Source of the DNA: Cryptomeria japonica | Lineage: Eukaryota > Streptophyta > Pinopsida > Cupressales > Cupressaceae | Assembly: GCF_030272615.1 (NCBI RefSeq) | Contig: NC_081407.1 | Location: forward strand, 99,369,897 to 99,433,896 | Direction of reading: 5' to 3' | DNA: 64,000 nucleotides | In this document: positions 57,559 through 64,000 of the stretch, piece after piece | Layout: each line of letters starts with the position of its first letter | How positions within the stretch are numbered: position 1 is the stretch's first letter | The notes under the pieces: generated by a model | Told to the model about the DNA's origin: nothing | The model's database searches: none | The model's input: the letters and a program-made list of their open reading frames with translations, nothing else | Translations under genes and position numbers: made by a program

Positions 57559-58288
57559 ATGGAAACTTCCAGAGGCATCCGGTTCTATAAAGATCAATGC
57601 TTCACAAAATGAAGTTGCCTATATTAACAAGCTATGATAATGGCACACTTTGGGGACATTAGCTGTGTCAACTGTGAAAAGCATGTGAGAGCTCAAATTC
57701 AAAATCTATCAGTAACGGAGGAGTGTGTGTATGAGGCAATTCAAGGGCTAATGGGGATTACTCTGAATTTCGATAGGCATTGGTGTGATGCCCTCATTTA
57801 TGATGCAATCGTTCTTCCCTTAGTTGACATCATTGACTCAAGGGAGCGATCTGTCGAGTTGATGAGCGAGTTTGTGAAGTCGTCCGTTGGTAATATTATC
57901 GCCAATGATATTCTCAGCCTGGATGAAAGTGTAAAGGTTAGCATCTTAAAAACATACTTTCAGCCCGAGTACTATTTGCCCTCTGATTCCAGTGAGGATG
58001 CAAACAATTTTGATGAGGAAGATAGCTCAGACTTCGAGAACTGCGATAAGCGCTGAGCCAGGAGAAGAAGAAGAATGGAGAAGGCAGAGGAAAGGGAGCG
58101 AATGAAGAATTTTATGGAAAATGCTTAGGAGATATTCAGGTGCACGGTATTGAATGAAAATATGGACCCCTTCAGGCGAGTTACCAATTCCGATGAATGG
58201 TGGTTCCCAATTGCTTCCACTGCAAATGTCATCTGTCTTGGAGAATATGCTGCTCTTATTCTCCAAGCTCTTCGAGGAGATGAATAAT
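57559..58288 (+). pseudogene. Extra ORF downstream of RNase H in LINE-3
   Basis: It is in the same reading frame as the RNase H but separated by about 220 bp with several stops. A possible ATG at 57559 (METSRGIRFYKDQCF) is followed by two stops. The open part 57634-58056 encodes 140 residues: HFGDISCVNCEKHVRAQ (paired cysteines), LMGITLNFDRHWCDALIYDAI, then an acidic stretch (SEDANNFDEEDSSDFEN). After a TGA the frame continues with RRRRRMEKAEERERMKNF, one more stop, and NSDEWWFPIASTANVICLGE to a TAA at 58288. Coding-like composition over about 240 codons argues against chance. Plant L1s do not usually have a third ORF. It may be captured host sequence; function unknown. Confidence 0.45.
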
Positions 58289-58563
58289 AACCCTGCACTC
58301 GGTCATTGCTCTAATCACATAGGGAATCGATTGGTCTATGTCTCTTCGATATATTTGTGTCGACTGTATTGTCCTTAGTCTATGTTCGGTCTTTCTGTGT
58401 TGTTACTATCTGTAACGTCGGATCATAGGAATGTTTGGAAGATTCGACTCACCCGCTTTTTGTCATATGTGGGTGGCGTAACTATTTGTATTTTTTTAGA
58501 AGTTTAATAGAGGACGCTATCCCCATACTAGATAGCACTTACCTTAAAAAAAAAAAAAAAAAA
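58289..58563 (+). other. LINE-3 3' untranslated region and poly(A) tail
   Basis: Ends with TTTAATAGAGGACGCTATCC and CTTACCTT, then an 18-A tail (58546-58563), followed after one C by the target duplication. Confidence 0.8.
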
Positions 58564-58574
58564 CCATTCTCTTT

Positions 58575-61500
58575 GATTTGAAGAATATTTATTTGTTTTT
58601 ATAATTATCAATGGAATGTTTATATTTTATTAAATGAATCATGCATTTGGTAATGCATCCCTTTTGATAAATGAAATAACTAATTAAAATAGAAAGAGAA
58701 CACATGTTAGTAAATACTTTGAATAAAATTAAAAGTAATTCTTTTAAAACAAAAGAAGGAAAGGTTAAGAAATACGTGCTTTTAAAAAAAGCATAAGTAA
58801 TCTTTTTATGTATCAAGAACAAATTAAAAAGAAAACTAAGGAATCAAATGAGTTGTTTGAAGTTTAAATGCAAAGCATTGTATGTGCAAAACGTGGCCAA
58901 AGTTATCGTTCTCTTTTAACAAACTATATTAATTGAAACTTAATTTAAGCTGATGGAATTATTTTTGACTATGCTATTCCATTGGATGGAAGCTAAAAAT
59001 GGAGAATAGGAATGCATGAAATAAAAGTATAACAGCAGGAAACCCCAATTGCTTACGTACATGGAAACTAAACATATTATTGAGCGGTGAATGCTATTTT
59101 TAATTTTAAGATATATGTAATGCAAGTAGAGTTCTATTTTTAGCTCCCACGCACAGAGCCAAAGATTGATGAATTACACCAATTCACATGAATCTTACAG
59201 GTGTTTAGATAAGTAACTGAGACGTGATAAAAATCCAAGAGTCGTTAGAGAAGCTCGAGTTAGGTTAGAGAAAACTAAATGAAATAAAATGTAATTTATG
59301 GCTTCTTAATGAAAACACCTCACCAGTATTGAAAAGTATGATCACAACGATCAATGTTGCAGTAATCAGAACTACAACCAGACAGTAGAGTCTGCAAGAT
59401 TTAATTAACCTTATCTGTCCAGATCATCAATCTTATCTTATCTTGTCTACAGAAGCCCATCGGGAGCTAGCCATTCAATTTACTATATGTTGCATCCTTC
59501 TATGACGATTCTACTCACTCTGAGGAGACCAACTCGGTAGATCTGTAAGATGTCTATGGTATTTGTGAGTATGAGAAGAAGCTCAAGCTAGATGTTTTAG
59601 TGTGAGGAGAAAAACGTGAATTGTCCCAGAGCAAAATGTGAGATGGAAAGCTTTTAAGGATTACAAATTGTCAAAAATGAGAGAGCATAGTTTTATGCTT
59701 AACTTTGGGGAAAATCATTCTTATCTTCATTAGAAGAGGATGAAAAGACTGGGGATGTTGGAGAAACAAATAGAAGGGAGGCAGGGTAGTGGTTGTTGTT
59801 TGCAGTTCCACCTGTACAGAGACGTATGAAGAACATCAACAGAGGTATGATGACTTCAATCTCAAATTTAATCATTTTGTTGAGCTCATAATAAGGTTTA
59901 TTACATTCTATCGTTCATAACTTCACCAAAACATAGTAGATGTTATTGGGTAGTATTCCTTGAAATGGAATAGTATAATAGGGATATTTGATGTATTTTA
60001 TATTGCTGCAACTGCGTGCTTTTACAAGATTATATTTGGGTTTTACCTAGATATGACTAAATTATTAAGCCTTGTGAAATACAAATGGTGAATACTGGAA
60101 GGCACCATGCCATGAGAAACAGTAGCGTAGAAAGGAGGATATTCAGTTCAGTAGAATATTGTTATCTATGTTAAACAAAGACACCTTTGTGTTGCACCAA
60201 AAGGGGATGTCTTTGCAGTAGCTGTTGTAGTAAACAAGGTAATGCATGGTCAACCCATAATTTTGTTTGAAGTTTAATTTAACCCTTTTCTTCATATCCG
60301 TCTTGGGCTATCCTCCTAAATATTCCTCCCTTCTCCAATGGATATAACACATTTAATCATAATGGCCTTACAATTTATCTCAAATCTGTATTTTTCACTG
60401 CCCATATACAGATATATATTATTCCCTTATTACTCTCAGGCAGTTGTATGTTAGTCTTTCTAGTTATCACCGTATCAAATTAGTATTAGGCATGTTCTAG
60501 AAATTTCCTTGCATGGTCAAAACTATCTTTGGTTATTCCTTCTTGATCCTACTAGGTCTTTGAAGGTCAAATGCGCAACATGATAAGATGCCCATGCCTA
60601 GTATCTTTTATAGAATTATACGGCTTTTGTTAGGCGATAGAATCTGATAATGAGATCGCCTTATTTCTTAGCAAAATCATTTAGTTTATACCCTGCAATT
60701 TAATCAATTCTTTAGTAGAGACACGTAAAAGGATAATGCTTTCGTGGAAATATAGATTTATATATTTATGATTTCGGACTTCCATAATGCAGCCTTCATT
60801 ATGTTACAACTGTGAATTTTATCTTAGATCTGTCACTGTTGTTAAATGTCTATGACTCAAGCATATTCATATCTTCATAAATATTTATCACATCCATGAA
60901 ACAGTTATCTACACTTGAGGTTTCTGTCAAACATTCAATGAACTACAGTATGGTCTCAACCAATTTTGTGTGTCAAAAGAGATTGTTAGTATGTTTTGCA
61001 GTAGTGTTCTATAATGCAAAACCTTGTGCTAGTAGTCATGATCACGTTCCTTTGATAAATCAAAGAATTCTAATGTTATTAGATTATACAGTTTGAAGAA
61101 GACATGTTTTTTATTTATACATATATGAGAGAAGATTCGGTTTAAATTACCTTTTGTCTATAAGTCTTATGAGTGGGAATACAAATCATTATAGTATTAT
61201 GGAGGTTGGATATTAGGAAGGGGCTGATTGTTTCGTTCGTGATCAAGAGTAATTACCCATGACAGATCCTTAGAAAGTTTGTGAGGTTCTCTATGATAAA
61301 TTTATACTTAGAAATCATGTTATGTCTCTTGAATGTAAATGATGAGGTGTTGGGTTCTTTATTTAGTTGTGTTCAGGTTTCTTTTAATGATTCATGAATT
61401 AAAGGATATAAGCGTCTTTGATATCCTTAAGTATTTGGAGGTATATTTAGGAGTTAGAAAGTAATGTGTCAAGCTTTGAACTATGGGAAAGGAAAATGTC

Positions 61501-62400
61501 ATTTAATCAGTTTCAATTTTAAGATAATGAATAACCTTGAATATGAAATGGTAACATGAAGATGTTTATTTTAGCATAGAATTTTTTGAGATATGGATAA
61601 GAAGATAGGATACTTTTATCATATTTCTTGACATTTCAACTGTTAGTTACAATTTTGTATATCTTTTAGTAATGGTACTCTTTTGTAAACTTTGATAAAC
61701 TCTTCTTCATGTTGATGGACATTTATGTGTAGTTATCTCATGATTGACATGGTAGTTATGTGTGGTGTTGGATCTCAAATCAACAGATTGGATAGGTTTT
61801 AAGGAAATGCCAACTCCTATGATCAAACCCTCCAATTTGAGTTGACCAACTTATAGAGTAAACCTATTTGGTTACTAACTCTCTCACTTTAGGCTCTGCA
61901 AGACCTAGGCGGGTATACCTATTCACTAGTGGCTTTAGATAACTAATGCTTTTTATAGCAGATTGATTATTTTGATCTAACTGACCCCTATCTCAGAATG
62001 GCAAAGGTTCTTGAAATAGATGTCTTTTAAATGAATTTAAGATTGTTTTTATGGAAGCTATTCGATCTTTGTGCTTGAAATTCCTATATATGTACACTAT
62101 TACTAACTAAATCTACACTTCTTGTACTCAACTAATCCCTATTGCTTTAATGTAAAGGTGCATTCATATAATGATAATTATGGTTTATGGATGACCAATG
62201 CCTTCTTTGTTGTTTGGGCTACAGAGTCTTATAATTCTCTAGGACTTAATGTATGATTTGTGAGACAATTTTTAAATCTACCTCCTTTGGTAAATCTATT
62301 AGTTACTGTTTCTTATGAGATATGCTAAATGTTTATATTATAAACCGCCTAAATGAATTTAACCCTAACCTTAAGGGACCATTCAAGGAAGAACTACAAG
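58575..62400. other. Long stretch without a recognised gene
   Basis: AT-rich. A short exon-like piece with acceptor and donor lies at about 59810-59846 (PPVQRRMKNINR then GTATGATG) but no partners were found. The frame 60896-61096 shows no motif. Part of 61700-62400 may be the LTR of the gypsy element to its right; I could not fix LTR ends. Confidence 0.4.
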
Positions 62401-62401
62401 G

Positions 62402-62700
62402 AACAATTACAATCCACGAGTAGATCTTTTTAATCCAAATTTATAACATGAGGAACATAAACTTCACTGCAAGAATACAAATAACCTTCTCTCCTTTAGA
62501 TAATATCACAAACAATTGCCTACGGAAAATGAGATAATCCACAACACATGCAGAAGAAAAACAACTGATTCTATTAAAACTTGAAAATGGTACAATAGTT
62601 TGCTAGCGGCTACCTATCTATCTGATATCTCCTTCTCTTGCAAATTTATCTAGCATTCATGGCGTTTCTATCGGTTGCCATTACCAATTGCACAATGGTC
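62402..62700 (-). repeat. 3' region shared with 4340-4630
   Basis: Counterpart of the left block (CTCCTTTAGATAATATCACA and AATGGTACAATAGT). Here only about 100 bp separate it from the TCGATGAA-rich part, whereas at the left locus more than 3 kb with a long ORF intervenes. Confidence 0.6.
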
Positions 62701-62774
62701 ACAAAGGCATTTATTTGAATTCATGATGGAGTGACTTTATTAAGACTTGTATTGATTCTCGTGGCATGAAATAA

Positions 62775-63480
62775 TTATTCATTTAGTAACACTTCATACT
62801 GGTCGTCAATGCTCGTCAGGCTTATGGTCGTACCCCCTTTCGATGGAATTATGCACTTTGGTATCTTAATCTTTCCTTCCCTCAAAATATCATGTTTCAT
62901 CGATGTCACCTTAGTTTCGATGAAACTACCATCATCGTCAAGGAAATTCGTGAGTTCATCGAACTCTTTACTTTTATCGAAAGACTTTATCTCATGTGTT
63001 ATATTTGCACTGGCGTCAATGAAATCTCCTCTTTCGGTGAAAGACAAATAGTCTCCTTCGACTCTTTATGTTTGGCCGATAACAAGTCTTCGATGGCAAT
63101 CTTTCATGTTTCATCGATGTCTTACTCTTTTGTGGAAAAGACTTTTTCGGTCAGTGTCTTTTGTGATTCTTTGATATGCTCTTTTCCTCGAAAAGATCCT
63201 ATCGATGAAATCTTTCTGTAGTTTGCTGGACATACCATCTATCGATGAAAATAATATCTTCGATGAGCCACTTTTGGAACTCACCGAAGCTCCAATCTGT
63301 TCGATAAGTCATTTGTCAATGAAATACTGATGGGTTCCTTCGACATAGTGGGTGTATCATTTCGATCAGATTAAATACCTTGGTAAAGGATTAATATGCA
63401 TATTCGATGGCTATGGTTTGAGCAATAGTTTTTCTATTCTGATGTCGATGAAAATGTTAAGGCTTTTATCGAGATTCTTA
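62775..63480 (-). repeat. TCGATGAA-rich region beside a gypsy pol end
   Basis: Same word content as 8050-9660 (CATCGATG, TTCGATGA, TCGAAA every 15-40 bp) but no 671-bp tandem structure. On the minus strand 63047-62775 stays open for 90 codons (TERGDFIDASANI, TSIDDQYEVLLNE), Asp/Ile/Lys-rich. The region may therefore be part of a low-complexity coding tail or ORF rather than pure satellite. Confidence 0.6.
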
Positions 63481-63712
63481 AGGGCATGGTTGATTTTCAA
63501 TTTTTTTTAAAGAAAACTTTTATAGCTTCTATTGAAACTATGGAATTCTATTGATTTAAAATCAATGCTCAACAGTGGCTCTGACTGGGGATGGAGGTAT
63601 TTGTAAATGCCTTCAAGAATCTAGAATCTCTGGTTGATAGGGACCTACTAATGGTGGTTGGTGGTATGTACAATGAAAAATGAACCCTAATCTACTATAC
63701 ATGGAATATAAT
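63481..63712. other. Spacer between gypsy pol stop and the repeat region
   Basis: About 230 bp, no gene seen; would be the start of the 3' non-coding part of the element. Confidence 0.4.
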
Positions 63713-64000
63713 TTTTAAGAGAAAAATCTCCTCAAGAACTATCCATGCACTGGCAATTCCTGATTATATCCTGTTGCACTTTACAGGTAATAAGCGTCCT
63801 CCCCTGCTTTATCTATAATCATATATGGCCCAAGCCAAAGGGCTTCAAATTTTCCATGCCTACCTTTGTCCTGGTTTCTGGCATCCCACATCAAGACACA
63901 ATCTCCTATCTCAAACTTCCTATTTGTTGTCCTTTTGTCATATAACCTCTTCATTTGATTATGTACCTTAACATTCTGCCTCTAGGCCTCTGTCCTGACC
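63713..64000 (-). pseudogene. pol: Ty3/gypsy integrase C-terminus, partial
   Basis: The minus strand entering the window encodes the segment after the integrase core: NVKVHNQMKRLYDKRTTNR, FEIGDCVLMWDARNQDKGRH and GKFEALWLGPYMI, the GPY/F module of gypsy integrases. It then reads EDAYYL, a TAA, QELPVHG, a TAG, and FLRRFFS with the final stop at about 63713. The last part matches the usual ELPVNGxxLKxYF end of pol, so the two internal stops are decay. The type with DKGRHGKF is the one I associate with Tat/Athila-like elements rather than chromoviruses. It is a different lineage from the 10-14.7 kb element. Confidence 0.8.

Larger units (their letters stand above)
40367..58563 (+). mobile_element. 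LINE-3: full-length L1-type LINE with RNase H, split by an 11.4-kb transposon
   Basis: CATTCTCTTT occurs directly before the element (40357-40366) and just after its poly(A) tail (58546-58563, repeat at 58565-58574), a 10-bp target duplication. Inside are ORF1 (40373-41659), ORF2 (41706-42283 and 53687-57336: endonuclease, RT, zf-RVT, RNase H), an extra downstream ORF (57559-58288) and a 3' untranslated region. Without the 11.4-kb insertion it is about 6.8 kb, a normal length for a plant L1. Both ORFs are broken by stops. Confidence 0.9.

Noticed and set aside
60896-61096. 66-codon plus-strand frame
   Set aside because: No splice partners, motif or composition bias; chance length in 4 kb of spacer.

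Overview
The window looks like repeat-dominated nuclear DNA from a large plant genome. A gymnosperm is my best guess, from the density and nesting of old LTR elements and L1-type LINEs, but no single-copy gene proves it. It is AT-rich, most coding relics belong to transposable elements, and almost all carry stops or frameshifts. I see no bacterial, viral or organellar genes, no rRNA or tRNA genes and no CRISPR.

Layout. 1-2741 (+) is the 3' part of an unrecognised multi-exon gene; one intron holds a complete 1,629-bp solo LTR with a 5-bp target duplication. 2.7-4.3 kb is decayed repeat. 4.3-9.7 kb (mostly - strand) holds a shared 3' region, a broken reading frame of about 1,050 codons that I cannot name, and a tandem array (period about 671 bp) rich in TCGATGAA. 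The shared region and the TCGATGAA character recur at 62.4-63.5 kb beside the end of a Ty3/gypsy pol. 9.7-10.13 kb is a CGTCGG-rich block ending in TAGTG, which truncates a decayed gypsy element (- strand, 10.13-14.66 kb: LTR, PBS, gag, PR-RT-RH-IN).

14.7-26 kb may be remnants of a host locus. Two diverged copies of a promoter/first-exon region lie at 16.1 and 18.65 kb. A possible short coding exon with a plastid-transit-like N-terminus lies at 25.5 kb. Between them a 5'-truncated L1 LINE (LINE-1, - strand, 19.6-23.2 kb) keeps a 1,056-codon open ORF2.

26-40 kb is a second L1 LINE (LINE-2, - strand) cut in two by a 9,147-bp LTR retrotransposon (27955-37101). That element has two LTRs, PBS, PPT and an AATAG target duplication but no recognisable pol; its interior is several different tandem arrays plus a gag-like low-complexity frame. 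40.37-58.56 kb is a third LINE (LINE-3, + strand) with ORF1, endonuclease, RT, zinc finger, RNase H, an extra downstream ORF, a poly(A) tail and a 10-bp target duplication.

The most interesting object sits inside the LINE-3 endonuclease: an 11.4-kb DNA transposon (about 42284-53684). It has imperfect terminal inverted repeats, hairpins just inside both ends, clusters of GGGTGCCC-type palindromes at both ends, and two convergent multi-exon genes. The - gene is a decayed DDE-like transposase with motifs DFAESY, WSDN and GHxKGEHD. The + gene has seven exons joined only by phase-0 introns. I could not assign it to a named superfamily. Nesting gives relative ages: LINE-3 predates this transposon, LINE-2 predates the 9.1-kb LTR element, and the gene at 1-2.7 kb predates the solo LTR.
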